The notes under the pieces were generated by a model that ran no database searches, was not told the origin of the DNA, and worked only from the letters and a program-made list of their open reading frames with translations. Both the position numbers and the translations under genes were made by a program. Shown here piece after piece: positions 1 through 9,682 of a stretch of DNA of 64,000 nt (position 1 is its first letter; each line of letters starts with the position of its first letter). The DNA comes from a bacterium (GTDB lineage Bacteria; Krumholzibacteriota; Krumholzibacteriia; LZORAL124-64-63): positions 1 through 64,000 of the forward strand of contig JADJYS010000004.1 of assembly GCA_016719645.1 (NCBI GenBank), written 5' to 3'.

Positions 1-336
1 TCTGCGTCACGGGAATGAGTGATGTTGGAAATTGCAGTGTCTATACAAACATCGGCAACCACCTTTCTGGGCGAAGCATCTAGGAAACGGGCATCAGATG
101 ATAGCCATCATCCTATCGCGGTTGCCAGTAACTGCTTATATAACACAACGGACGGAATAATGAAGAGGCACAGCCGCTCACCTTGGGCATGGGAGGGACA
201 ATTTCGCGGCCAGAATCAAAACCGAACCTGCCTCCCCTGGGATGCGTCAGACCTTCAATGCACTGCCCGGCGCCGGCCCCGGATCTCGCCGGGACTGCGC
301 CGCTCAGCCACGCTCCTGCAAACCGGAGGTACCCGC
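1..336. other. Non-coding upstream region, no gene recognised
   Basis: I see no convincing gene here. The open frame running into the beta-lactamase gene from base 19 translates to low-quality sequence without a recognisable domain, and the real start is at 337 behind a GGAGGT ribosome site at 325-330. The first ~180 bases are clearly less GC-rich than the rest of the window. A TATA-rich patch at 137-144 could be a -10 element, but no matching -35 sits at the right spacing. Confidence 0.5.
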
Positions 337-1999
337 ATGACTCGTCTGCGTGTTCGCAGCTGCCTTGCCAGCCTGGCCGGCCTGCTCATCGTCCTTGCCG
401 CCGCCATGCCGGCAGCCGCCACCTCCCAGACGAACGACCTCGAGCAGGTGCCGGCGCTGGCCGGGCTCAGCGATCGCTGGCAGGGGGCCATGACCGAGCT
501 GGGCGTGCCCGGCCTGGCCGTCGCCATCTTACGGCCGGGCGAGCCGCCCATCATCGCCACCTTCGGCATCCGCGACGCCCGGGACAATAACCCCGTCACT
601 GCCGAGACGATGTTCTACATCGCCTCGGTGACGAAGACCTACTTGGCCGCCCTGCTCGCCGGCCTCGCCGAAGACGGCCGCGTCGACCTCGACGCGCCCG
701 TGCGCCGCTACCTGCCTCAGCTCCGCTTGCCCGATGAAGCACTGGCGGCCTCACTCACCGTGCGCGATCTGCTCTGCCACCGCCATGGCATCAACCGCAG
801 CGAGATCGTGTGGCTGGACGCCTTCACGGGGCAGATCACGGACGCCGACTTCTTCCGCCTGTTGGCCGGCGCCGAGATCGCCGGCGAGGTCGCCTACACC
901 AACGTGCACTTCACCCTGGCCGGGCGGGTGGTGGAGGCTGTCACCGGCCAGCCGTGGCAGGAAGCCCTGCAGGAGCGCATCCTCGCCCCCGCAGGCCTGG
1001 CGCGCACGACATCCTCCGCGAGCCGCCTCTACGCCGACCCCGATCACGCCGAACCGATGATCTTCCTCGCCGGAAACTGGCTGACCTTGCCCCTGCGGCA
1101 AGACGGACCGCACCATGCACGCGGCAGGCGGCCTGGGCACGAGCATCCTCGACGCCGCGCGCTGGCTGGAGCTCTTCCTGGCCGACGGCAGCCTGGACGG
1201 CCGGCCGTTGTTGGCGCCGGCCACGGTGGCGGACATGCTGGCCGCGCACGTGAGCTTCGCGGAGCCTCGCGGGCGCCTGCGCATCGATCAGGGCTTCGGT
1301 TTGGGTTGGCAGCGCGGGACCTATCGTCCCGGTGGGCCGCTGCAGTTCCGTCACGGTGGCAGCTACGAGGGTGCCGCGGCAGAGTTCACCTTCCTGCCCG
1401 AGCGCGGCATCGGCGTGGCGGTCCTGGCCAATGCCGGTGGGCCGGGCAACGGCCTTGTCGCCATGGTGCAGGTGGACGTGCTGGACCGCCTCCTCGCCGT
1501 GGAGGAGCCGACCGACCTACTCCCGAGCTACAGCCGCTCCGCGGCGAAGCAGCGCGAGCAAGTGGCCTTCGCGCTGCCGAACGGCCCTGCCCCGGCGGCG
1601 GGGCTCGGGCTCTCGCTGGATCCCAAGCACTATGTCGGTCTCTACCGCCATCCGGACCAGGGCGTGGCGGAGATCATGCTCGAGGACGGCAACCTGCGCG
1701 GCCGGATCGGCGATCTGCCGCTGACGCTGCACGCGGCCGCTGTCGACAGCTTCAGCGTCAGCATCGTTCCCGGCATGCTCTCGCGGGGCCGCTTCGAGAT
1801 CGAGGATGGCCGAGTGCAGGGCCTCTGGCTGCAGGCAGATGGCGACGAACTGACGCTTCGCCCGGCAGTAGGAGGCCGCGACGGGCTCTCTTGCCCTGAC
1901 GAACCAGTCGGCGCAGTTAATATCACACGACCTCATACAGAGACCCCCAACCGCATCGCGATCGGGGCCTCCGTCAACATCTCTGTAACTCGTTGCTAA
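337..1999 (+). pseudogene. Serine beta-lactamase-family hydrolase (class C / PBP-like), frameshifted
   Basis: Secreted serine hydrolase of the beta-lactamase/PBP4*/esterase family. The ATG at 337 follows GGAGGT and is followed by a signal peptide ending near AAA (about residue 28). The SxxK nucleophile motif SVTK is at residues 97-100, a YTN triad (the class C YxN motif) lies near residue 185, and an HGG element replacing KTG lies in the second part. The reading frame breaks at about 1091-1102: frame 1 continues as nonsense, while the next frame picks up cleanly with a KTDRTMHAAGGLGTS-like stretch. One extra base in 'ctgcggcaag' explains it. The second part runs to the stop at 1997-1999. All motifs are kept, so this is either a young pseudogene or a sequence error. 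Members of this family are often peptidases or esterases rather than drug-resistance enzymes, so the substrate is unknown. Confidence 0.8.
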
Positions 2000-2011
2000 A
2001 CTGAAACTTGT

Positions 2012-2056
2012 TGGCTCCCCGGGCGAGGCTCGAACCAGCCCATCTCAAGTTAACAG
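2012..2056 (-). pseudogene. 3'-half fragment of tRNA-Asn (possible attachment-site remnant)
   Basis: Read on the minus strand, this stretch starts with the anticodon loop CTGTTAA (GTT anticodon, Asn). It is followed by a 3' anticodon-stem strand CTTGA, a 5-base variable region, a T arm GCTGG-TTCGAGC-CTCGC, an acceptor strand CCGGGGA, discriminator G and CCA. Every segment has the standard length. The T stem carries one mismatch and one wobble. The 5' half of the tRNA is absent: upstream is a G8/T8 homopolymer junction that belongs to a terminator. The break falls in the anticodon loop, a classic crossover point for tyrosine integrases. It cannot be a working tRNA. The identity rests on layout and the loop sequence alone. 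Confidence 0.55.
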
Positions 2057-2064
2057 CCCCCCCC

Positions 2065-2104
2065 AAAAAAAAGCAGCGGCCCCGAGCCTCCGCCCGGGGC
2101 CGCT
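2065..2104 (-). terminator. Rho-independent terminator of the M14 carboxypeptidase gene
   Basis: On the minus strand a perfect 10-bp stem (AGCGGCCCCG with CGGGGCCGCT, arms 2095-2104 and 2075-2084, 10-base loop) is followed two bases later by eight T residues. It lies 24 bases after the stop of the minus-strand carboxypeptidase gene. Confidence 0.9.
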
Positions 2105-2127
2105 TCATCATGCAGCGGTATGACTAC

Positions 2128-4716
2128 CTACTTCACAAGGACGAGCTTCTGCACACTGCTCGCCCCCATCGCCGTCAACCGCGCGAAGTAAACCCCGCTC
2201 GGTGCCCGGCTCCCACCCTCGGTCTGCCCGTCCCACACCGCGACGTGCTCACCGGCAGTCATCTCGCCGCCGGCCAGTGTGCGCACCCGCCGCCCGGCCG
2301 CGTCGTACAGGGCCAGCTCGGCCCGTCCCGCCGTCGCCAGCGTGAACGCCACCGTGGTGGAGGGATTGAACGGGTTCGGGTAGGCGGCGGTGATCGCCGT
2401 GGCCCGCGCCGGTGCGTCGCCCGCGCCGGTGTTGATCGACTCGCCGAGGCCGTGGATCGTGAAGTCGTCGAAGTGGAAACCGTCCCTGGTCGTCGAGCTG
2501 TCCGTGTTCAGACGGAAGCGGAAGCGCACATCGGGCTGACCCAGCCAGGGAGCCAGGTCGACCGTGTTGAGCACCCAGGCCGCCTGCGCGTTCTCGAAGT
2601 AGGGCTGACCGGCGATCTGCTTGCCCTGGCCGCTGCCGGATTGGGTGTAGGGAGTGGCGACCGGCGTCCATACCGAGCCGCCGTCGACCGAGACCTGGAA
2701 CTGCACGCCGTCCCAGTTGGTCTCGATGTTCCACTTGGCCTGGAAGCTGACGGTGCCCGAATTCATGTCCGTGAGATCGGCTCCCGCAGTCATCGTGCAG
2801 TGGCTGATCTGGTTGTTGAGGTAGTTGGTGGTCGGGCTGTCGGTCATCTCGTAGGTCGAGCCGGTGGGCCCGCCGGCGAGCAGGCCCCAGGTATATTCCC
2901 GGGTCCAGCCGTCGGTCAGGCCGTTCTCGAAGCTGGTGGCGAAAGGCGTCAGCTCGACGGTCAGGCCCAGGGTCACGTCGGGGGCGATCACCGACGCGGC
3001 GTCCAGGGTCACGACCTGCTCCTCGGTCGTGTGGCCGGTCGCGCTGTAGACCAGCCGGTAGTCGCCGTAGACCAGGCCCGTCAGCTCGTAGTCGCCGGCG
3101 GCGTTCGCGGTGACGGTGTCGATCAGCTCGTTCAGCGGATGGGTGTAGGCCTTCACCTGCGCGGCCACCGGGGCGCCACCCGTCTGCATGACGTGACCGG
3201 CGATGGCGCCGGTGGCGATCGGGTCCAGCGCCACGTTCAGCACGGTGGGGGTGCCCCAGGTCGTGCTGACGTTGCTGATCGTGCGCGTGATGTAGCCGTA
3301 GGCGCTGAAGGTCAGCTGGTAGGTGCCGGTGGCCAGCAACTTGTAGTAGTCGCCGTGGGACGGGTCGGTGTGGACGACCTTGCTGTTGCCCGTGACGGTG
3401 ACCGTGGCGTCCAGGGGCTGGCCGGTGTCCGAGCCGGTGACCACGCCGTTGACGCCGTAGCGCGCCGATTTGACGTAGTGCATCAGGGACTCGCGGTTCT
3501 CGTTCCAGAAGGTCGGCAGCAGGCTGGCCGACGGCCACTTGGTGTTCGAGACCTCGATCGTGGCGTCGATGCAGCCGGTCTGGTCGTAGCTCCAGTCCTG
3601 CAGGGTGCCCAGGGCCACGTACCAGTCGGCGCCGTTGGTGATGCCCTGCGGGAAGGAACCGTTGTACATCGGCGAGTTGTAGGTGCTGTACTCCAGGCTC
3701 ATCTTGATGCATGCGGCATCGTCGGGAGCCAGCGTGTAGGTATAGTCCCAGAGGTAGTTCACGACCAGCGCGCCGCCGTGGTAGTTGCTGCTCATCACGA
3801 AGTGGTGGCTGTGGGCGTAGCTCATGAAGGCGAGGTTCTCGGTCTCCTGGACCAGGTCGTCGCCGGCCGGCTCCGGGAAGTTGCGGTTCAGGTCGACGCC
3901 GTTGGCGTTGCCGCGCTGGTTGAGCACCGTGCCGTCGGGGTTGTGCATCGGCATCAGGTGGATCTCGTAGTTGTCCACCAGGTTGGTGACGTCCTCGCGG
4001 CCGGGCACGCCGTAGTTCTCGGTCAGGTAGTGGGCGAAGTTCAGCAGCATGATCTGGCCGGTGACCTCGTCGCCGTGCATGCTGGAGGACAGGCGCACCT
4101 CGGGTTCGGCCTCGGACGAGTTCACGTTGTCGGAGATCACCAGGCCCCACAGGGCGCGGCCCTGGATCGAGGTGCCCCACTGGAAGTCGCGCGCGATCGC
4201 CGGGAAGTTGGTCTCGATCGTGGCGAAGATGGTGCCGACCTGGGCGTGCGTCGGGTAATAATTGTAAGGAGCGGTCAGGACGGGCTCGTCCTTGTTCTGG
4301 GACATCTCCAGCCAGACGCGCTCGGCGGCCTCGCGGCCTTCGCGGTCGAAGTCGCGCAGGCGGCGCGGCGCGTAGCCGGCGGCTTCCAGGGCCGCGAACT
4401 CGGCTTCGGTCACGCGCGGCCGGAAGACCAGGCGCTCGCTCTTGGGGTCGCGGTCCAGGGGCGCGATCTGCTCGCGGTCGAAGGAGGCCACGGGCACGGC
4501 CGCCAGCAGGGCTTCCAGCGCCGCGCGGTCGGCCAGCTCGAGCTGCACAGGGAAGTCGTTCCAGACGGCGATCGTCCACTGCGGCAGGCCGTTCGCGTCC
4601 AGCGGCACCTGGTCCTGGGTGGAGGCCGCCGCGAGCGCCGGGAGCGCCGCCAGAATCACCAAAGCCGCCGCGAACCGCCGGCCGCACGATGTCACGCTAC
4701 GCCAGTCGAATCCCAT
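2128..4716 (-). CDS. Secreted M14 zinc carboxypeptidase with C-terminal sorting-type domain
   Basis: Extracellular metallocarboxypeptidase that removes C-terminal residues from peptides. The zinc site is visible: HGDE (H214 and E217) and H313 in NYHGG. The catalytic glutamate is E387 in TIEVSNTK, and the substrate-binding pattern NPDG...GVDLNRNF is present. After the catalytic domain come two carboxypeptidase regulatory-like beta-sandwich modules (about 420-590), a MAM/jelly-roll-like module (about 600-760), and the shared C-terminal tail with YPNPFNPST, WDG, SGVYFARL and a final KLVLVK. I chose the ATG at 4716 because it has an AAGGA site about 10 bases upstream; the ATG at 4728 has its ribosome site too close. 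A signal peptide follows (ALVILAALPALAAAS). It lies downstream of the C25 protease gene in the same direction but has its own promoter and terminator. Confidence 0.9.
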   Translation of the reverse strand: MGFDWRSVTSCGRRFAAALVILAALPALAAASTQDQVPLDANGLPQWTIAVWNDFPVQLELADRAALEALLAAVPVASFDREQIAPLDRDPKSERLVFRPRVTEAEFAALEAAGYAPRRLRDFDREGREAAERVWLEMSQNKDEPVLTAPYNYYPTHAQVGTIFATIETNFPAIARDFQWGTSIQGRALWGLVISDNVNSSEAEPEVRLSSSMHGDEVTGQIMLLNFAHYLTENYGVPGREDVTNLVDNYEIHLMPMHNPDGTVLNQRGNANGVDLNRNFPEPAGDDLVQETENLAFMSYAHSHHFVMSSNYHGGALVVNYLWDYTYTLAPDDAACIKMSLEYSTYNSPMYNGSFPQGITNGADWYVALGTLQDWSYDQTGCIDATIEVSNTKWPSASLLPTFWNENRESLMHYVKSARYGVNGVVTGSDTGQPLDATVTVTGNSKVVHTDPSHGDYYKLLATGTYQLTFSAYGYITRTISNVSTTWGTPTVLNVALDPIATGAIAGHVMQTGGAPVAAQVKAYTHPLNELIDTVTANAAGDYELTGLVYGDYRLVYSATGHTTEEQVVTLDAASVIAPDVTLGLTVELTPFATSFENGLTDGWTREYTWGLLAGGPTGSTYEMTDSPTTNYLNNQISHCTMTAGADLTDMNSGTVSFQAKWNIETNWDGVQFQVSVDGGSVWTPVATPYTQSGSGQGKQIAGQPYFENAQAAWVLNTVDLAPWLGQPDVRFRFRLNTDSSTTRDGFHFDDFTIHGLGESINTGAGDAPARATAITAAYPNPFNPSTTVAFTLATAGRAELALYDAAGRRVRTLAGGEMTAGEHVAVWDGQTEGGSRAPSGVYFARLTAMGASSVQKLVLVK

Positions 4717-4801
4717 GATGTGGCCCATCCTTGAGGTCGGGTGAAGATCGGGCGCGTTCCGGCGGGGGGCTCGAACGCGGGCGATTCGATCGCACCATAC
4801 G

Positions 4802-4830
4802 ATTATACGACTTTTCGTCCGATAAATCGA
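4802..4830 (-). promoter_or_regulatory. Candidate sigma70-type promoter for the M14 gene
   Basis: A perfect TATAAT on the minus strand (4802-4807), with a weak -35 TCGATT 17 bases upstream (4825-4830). It would start transcription about 75 bases before the M14 start codon. Confidence 0.5.
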
Positions 4831-4893
4831 GCGGTGCCTCGTTCAAGAGAGGCGGGGAGGCGGCCTCGGCCCCCTCCCCGCCCGGGGCATCCG

Positions 4894-4917
4894 CGGGAGG
4901 CGCCGCAGCGCCTCCCG
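4894..4917 (-). terminator. GC-rich terminator-like hairpin after the C25 gene
   Basis: A 10-bp perfect stem (arms 4894-4903 and 4908-4917, 4-base loop) begins 8 bases after the C25 stop codon. It lacks a T tract, so termination is likely but not certain. Confidence 0.5.
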
Positions 4918-4924
4918 GGGAATC

Positions 4925-7900
4925 CTACTTCAGGAGCGTCATCTTGCGGGTCAGTTCCTGGCCCTCGCTGCGCAGGCGGTAGTAGTACGTGCCGCTGGCC
5001 GCCTGGCGGCCCGCTTCGTCGCGCCCGTTCCACTCCACCACGTAGGTCGACGCCGCCAGCTCGCCGCTGACCAGCGTCCGCACCTCACGACCGGCCAGGT
5101 CGAAGATCCGCAGTTCCACCTGACCCGCCCGCGGCACCGTGTACGCGATCTGCGTCGACGGGTTGAACGGGTTCGGGTAGTTCTGCGCCAGCGACAGCAC
5201 CGACGGCGCGTCGCCCGCGCCCGTCGAACCGCCGCCGTACACGATCTTCAGGCACCACTCGTTCAGCGTGCCGATGTCGCCGCCGGCCAGGTCGGCGACC
5301 GTCAGCGTCCAGTTGCCGTCCAGCACCTGGCCCGCGAACAGGCCCAGGTCGCCCGACGGCGTCAGCGTGTCCGGATACCATCCGTAGATGTTGTCCGTGC
5401 CGCTGCCCGTGCGGTTGTGCAGGCGCACCGTCGTGCCCGCCGGCGAACGCAGGTCCACCGTCAGGTCGCCCTGGTAGGTGTGCGTGATGTCCACGAACAC
5501 CTCGACGCTGGTCACGGTCACGCCCGCGCCCATCGCCAGGGGCATCACGCTGGTCACCGTCGCGTAGTCGGCGATCGGCAGCGCCGGCTGCAGGCACTGC
5601 GTGAGCTCGCTGACCGGCGTCAGCGTCAGGTTCACGCCCGACATCTGCTGGCCCTCGGCCAGCGTCACCGACGTCGAGGCGATGCTCCACGCCGCCTTGC
5701 TCGCGCGGATGGTGTAGGTGCCCGCGTACAGGCCCGGCAGGCTGTAGTTGCCCGCCGCGTCGGTGTACGTCGTGCCGCCGTTGGGCAGGCCCTCGACCAG
5801 CACGCCCGAGTCGTCGGCCGAGCCCTGCAGGTCGATGCGGCCGCTCACGCTGCAGCCGCCGAATTCCGGCGTCAGCAGCCACTGCACGGCGTTCTCCAGG
5901 AGGTTCGCCGCGCAGCCGGTCTCCAGGGCCGCGTAGTTGAAGCAGAAGAACACGATCTGGCCGCCCGTCGGCGACGGGTTCGGATCGTAGCAGATCACGC
6001 TCGCGTCGGTCGGGTAGGTCGACCAGGTGCCCACCATCACGGCGTCGGACGTCGGGACCATCGCGTCCTGGTCGCCGTAGCCGCTGTAGGTGAGGGAGTT
6101 GCCGCCGCCGATGATGTTCGGCACCGACATCACGTAGTGCGTCGGAGCCGCGACTTCCAGCGTGCCGCTCTGGTCGTGGTTCCAGTCGTTGGTGTGCATG
6201 ACGGTCGAGGCGAAGGCACCGGTGGCGTTGTGCTTGTAGGCCACCTCGCCGCCCTCCAGCAGCAGGTGACCGCCGGCGGTCACGTAGTTGATCATCGCCG
6301 TCCGGAAGGCGGCGTTGGCCAACGACGTGGTGCTGGCGCCGGCCGAGACCAGCAGCAGATCGTACAGCGGCCAGTCCGCGGGAACGGTCGTGCTCATCGT
6401 CTGCACGGTCACGCCGTAACCCATGTACTCGAGGTCGTTGACCAGGTTGGTCACGGCCTTGTCGTCATCGGTCGCGTAACCGGCGGCGATCAGCTGGCCC
6501 TTCTCGTCGAACTTGTCGGCCGCGAAGCCGGCCTTCGCGTTGTTGTCGATGACCAGGATGTCGCCGTTGGTCGGGTCGAGGACGAAGTCCTTCTCGACCG
6601 TCGGCTCGTTGATCTCGATGGAGATCGTCACCGGCACGTGGTGCGAGGCGCGCACCACGACCGTGTACGTGAAGTACGGCAGCGCCGCCGTGGTGAACAG
6701 GCCCGAGGCGTCGCTCGTCGTCTCGGTGTACAGGGCGCTGTTGTCGCTGCGGTACACGCGCACGATCCCCTGCAGGGGCTCGGCGGTCACCGCGTCGGTG
6801 ATCACGCCCGTCAGCACGCCCGAGGGCGCCGCGACCATCGCGACGTCGAACGTGTTGGGGCCGTAGTTCAGGAACATCGCCTGCTCGAAGTGCAGGTAGC
6901 CGAAGACGTCCACCACGATGGTGTAGTCGTCGACCAGGACGTCCTCGCCCACGTCGTAGTCGCCCGAGGCGTTCGTCGTGGCCGAGAAGACCTCGACCAT
7001 GTCGCCGTCCAGGCCGCGCACGACCGCGCCGACGGCCGGCGAGCCGCCCAGGCTCACGTGGCCCGTCAGCTGGCCGTAGGCCTCGACGACGTCGAAGGTC
7101 TCGGTGTACAGGTCGTAGCCGCTCAGCGCGATGATGCCCGTGACCACGCCCGTCTGGGCCGCGGTCAGCGTCAGGCTCGCGGCGCCGGTCGACTGCTCGC
7201 TGCCGTCCGGAAGCACCGCGTGCAGCGTGGCGCCGGCCTCGCCGGACGTCGCGTGCAGGGTGCCGGGCAGGTTCAGCGGGAACAGGTCGGTCATGCCGAT
7301 GCCCGTGGTCACCGTCAGGTCCGGCGACGTCAGGGCCAGGGCGTTGACCGTCAGGGGCTCGCGGAACAGCTCGTACGGATCGGCGGCGCGCTTCCCGACG
7401 ACGTCCACCGTGGGGCCGTACGGGTAGGTGACGCTGATCACGGCCACGCCGGAGGCGTTCGTCGCCACGGCGGCCGAGGTGTAGCCCAGGCCCTCGGCCC
7501 AGACGTCCAGGCCGACGATCGGGGTGACGCCGTCCTCTTCGTAGACCGTCACGGTCACCGGGGTCGTCACGTTGGCGTCGATGGCCGACGGGACGATCGA
7601 GACCACGGCCGGCACGATCACCGGCACGTCGACGATGTAGGGCTCGAGGTTCTGCATCATCACGACCAGGTGCGCCGAACCCGGGGTCAGGAACCCGTTC
7701 AGGTCCAGGACCGCCGAGCCGCCGGCGCCGACCGTGCCGGCGGCCATGAGCACGCCGTTCTGGGTCAGGCCGACGTAGCTGCCGGGAGCCGCGTCGAGGG
7801 CGAAGGTCACGGCGTTGGTGAACAGCGTCGGCACGTGGCTGACGGGGTTCGTGCCGGGCACGCCCATGTAGGTCGAGAGCGAGGGGTCGCCCATCAGGTT

Positions 7901-9682
7901 GTAGATGTTCCAGTAGTAGGTGATGCGGGACGAGCCGGACTGGCTGACGGCCAGGTTGCCGGCGAAGTTCAGCGCGTCGTTGGTCACGTACCACTGCGTC
8001 ATGGCCTCGCCGTGGTCGTGGAACGCGCCGTCGTAGGCGCCCAGGCCGGTGCTCTCGTACGGCAGGGCGCTGCCGTTGATGCCGCTGGAGGCGTGGTAGC
8101 CGACGCCCCACCAGTAGTCCTCGTCCCAGTAGGTCGAGTTCGAGGCGCCGATGTAGCCGATGGCGCCCTTGTTCGGGGCGCGGATCATCGTCTCGCCGAA
8201 GCACTCGGCGTAGTCGTAGGTCGAGGTCAGGCAGCAGTTGCCCACCGCCATGAAGTACTTGCCGGCGTTGGTCATGCTGTTGACGTTCGCCTGGGTCATC
8301 GAGGGGTCGGCCCAGCTGGTCTCGCTGCCGTGCGCCGTGTAGTTGATGTACGACACGCCGTCGTTGCAGGTCTGGACGATCGCCGCCGGGGCGCCGGCGC
8401 CGTCGGAGGCCGGGTACAGCCAGGTGTTGCTGGTCAGGCCGTGGGCCGCGTTGAAGTAGTGCGTGGTGCCGTAGTTGATCTGGCCGTTGCCGTGGGTGGC
8501 CGCGTAGGTGCCGTCCACGCCGGCGATCATGGTCACCTCGGCCAGATAGCTGGGATCCGGCATGGTGAACTGGTCGTACACCATCGTCTTGTCCAGGATG
8601 GCCTGGAGCTGCGAGCTGTTCGTGGCCGAGAAGCGGCCGTAGTACATCTCGGGGTACAGGTCGGCGTCGACCGAGCAGTAGGGGCGGTCGGTCGAGTCGC
8701 CGGCTTCGGTGAACGTCGGGCACTGGGCGATGTCGCCCACGAAGATCACGAAGCTCGGCGCCGGGTTCTCGGGCGTGCCGGCGTTGTACAGGCCGTGCAG
8801 GTAGGCCTGGATCGAGGTCGTGGTCGAGCCGACCTCGGGGGTGCCGATCACGCCGACGATCACGTTGAAGCCGCGCTCGGTCTTCCACTGGACGAAGTCG
8901 GCCAGCTGGGCCTCGAACATCGCCGGGGTGACGATGACCATCGTCACCAGGTCGCGCACGATGTCGGGGTTGTCGTCGTGGATCGTCTTGGCGCCGTCGA
9001 GCATCCCGTAGATGGGGGCGAAGAACGGGCTGTTGGTGCTGGCGACGCGGTAGTCCTGGGAGGACTTGTCGGCGCCGTCGAAGACCACGCGGAATTCGAT
9101 CTCGTCGTGGACGACGATCTGGTTGCTGCGGGGCAGGTACTCCACCGGGGAGACCTCGAGGCGGCCCACGCCGTAGGCGCGCAGGACGCCCATGTCGACG
9201 ACCTTCACCAGTTCCCGGCTCACCTTGTCGGTGTCGTAGGACGAGCGGTCGTAGACGAAGGGCAGTGCGCTGAGGTCGGCGCTCTTGCTGACGCTGGGCT
9301 GGACGGGCATCAACGGGCTGTCGATGCCGAAATCGGCGAGGTTGAAGGTGCGGCTGGAGACCGACACGACCTCGACGCGCGCGTGCGCGCCGGCGGGCAT
9401 GGCGATCAGCCGGTTCATCATGGGCAACTCGGGCGAGCCTTCCACCATCGAACTGTGGAAGCCGGGGATCGCCAGCCGGGTGAAGTCCCCGGCCTTGGTC
9501 GCCACATCCAGGGCGGACAGCTCGCCGATCGACACCTGGTAGCTCAGCGCATCGCCGCGCTGGTCAACCAGTTGCATGGCGTTCGGTCCGTCCTTGACGG
9601 GGATGGCGCCGGACGCGCCGAGGGCCGCCGAGGCGACCAGGGCGACGACGGCCGTCGTCAAGAGCATCAACTTCAAACGCAT
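4925..9682 (-). CDS. Giant secreted C25 (gingipain-like) cysteine protease, multidomain
   Basis: A 1585-residue secreted protease of the gingipain family. A signal peptide (residues 1-23) and a C25-type propeptide region (to about 240) precede the catalytic domain. The catalytic His is H451 in NYTAHGSE, and the Cys is C483 or C484 in AVGNCC. Behind it come Ig-like and carboxypeptidase-regulatory-like modules (about 680-1050), a ThuA/glutamine-amidotransferase-like alpha/beta module starting DILVIDNN (about 1060-1300), a second regulatory-like module, and a proprotein-convertase P-domain (about 1375-1490). The shared C-terminal tail (YPNPFNPST ... WNGRDEAGR ... KMTLLK) closes the protein. In Bacteroidota this architecture goes with type IX secretion; no T9SS gene is in the window. 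The start is supported by an AAAGGA site. The gene is monocistronic. Confidence 0.9.
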   Translation of the reverse strand: MRLKLMLLTTAVVALVASAALGASGAIPVKDGPNAMQLVDQRGDALSYQVSIGELSALDVATKAGDFTRLAIPGFHSSMVEGSPELPMMNRLIAMPAGAHARVEVVSVSSRTFNLADFGIDSPLMPVQPSVSKSADLSALPFVYDRSSYDTDKVSRELVKVVDMGVLRAYGVGRLEVSPVEYLPRSNQIVVHDEIEFRVVFDGADKSSQDYRVASTNSPFFAPIYGMLDGAKTIHDDNPDIVRDLVTMVIVTPAMFEAQLADFVQWKTERGFNVIVGVIGTPEVGSTTTSIQAYLHGLYNAGTPENPAPSFVIFVGDIAQCPTFTEAGDSTDRPYCSVDADLYPEMYYGRFSATNSSQLQAILDKTMVYDQFTMPDPSYLAEVTMIAGVDGTYAATHGNGQINYGTTHYFNAAHGLTSNTWLYPASDGAGAPAAIVQTCNDGVSYINYTAHGSETSWADPSMTQANVNSMTNAGKYFMAVGNCCLTSTYDYAECFGETMIRAPNKGAIGYIGASNSTYWDEDYWWGVGYHASSGINGSALPYESTGLGAYDGAFHDHGEAMTQWYVTNDALNFAGNLAVSQSGSSRITYYWNIYNLMGDPSLSTYMGVPGTNPVSHVPTLFTNAVTFALDAAPGSYVGLTQNGVLMAAGTVGAGGSAVLDLNGFLTPGSAHLVVMMQNLEPYIVDVPVIVPAVVSIVPSAIDANVTTPVTVTVYEEDGVTPIVGLDVWAEGLGYTSAAVATNASGVAVISVTYPYGPTVDVVGKRAADPYELFREPLTVNALALTSPDLTVTTGIGMTDLFPLNLPGTLHATSGEAGATLHAVLPDGSEQSTGAASLTLTAAQTGVVTGIIALSGYDLYTETFDVVEAYGQLTGHVSLGGSPAVGAVVRGLDGDMVEVFSATTNASGDYDVGEDVLVDDYTIVVDVFGYLHFEQAMFLNYGPNTFDVAMVAAPSGVLTGVITDAVTAEPLQGIVRVYRSDNSALYTETTSDASGLFTTAALPYFTYTVVVRASHHVPVTISIEINEPTVEKDFVLDPTNGDILVIDNNAKAGFAADKFDEKGQLIAAGYATDDDKAVTNLVNDLEYMGYGVTVQTMSTTVPADWPLYDLLLVSAGASTTSLANAAFRTAMINYVTAGGHLLLEGGEVAYKHNATGAFASTVMHTNDWNHDQSGTLEVAAPTHYVMSVPNIIGGGNSLTYSGYGDQDAMVPTSDAVMVGTWSTYPTDASVICYDPNPSPTGGQIVFFCFNYAALETGCAANLLENAVQWLLTPEFGGCSVSGRIDLQGSADDSGVLVEGLPNGGTTYTDAAGNYSLPGLYAGTYTIRASKAAWSIASTSVTLAEGQQMSGVNLTLTPVSELTQCLQPALPIADYATVTSVMPLAMGAGVTVTSVEVFVDITHTYQGDLTVDLRSPAGTTVRLHNRTGSGTDNIYGWYPDTLTPSGDLGLFAGQVLDGNWTLTVADLAGGDIGTLNEWCLKIVYGGGSTGAGDAPSVLSLAQNYPNPFNPSTQIAYTVPRAGQVELRIFDLAGREVRTLVSGELAASTYVVEWNGRDEAGRQAASGTYYYRLRSEGQELTRKMTLLK

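Noticed and set aside
2008..4734. 908-codon open frame opposite the M14 carboxypeptidase
   Set aside because: Same reason: shadow of a well-supported gene, no domain or ribosome site.
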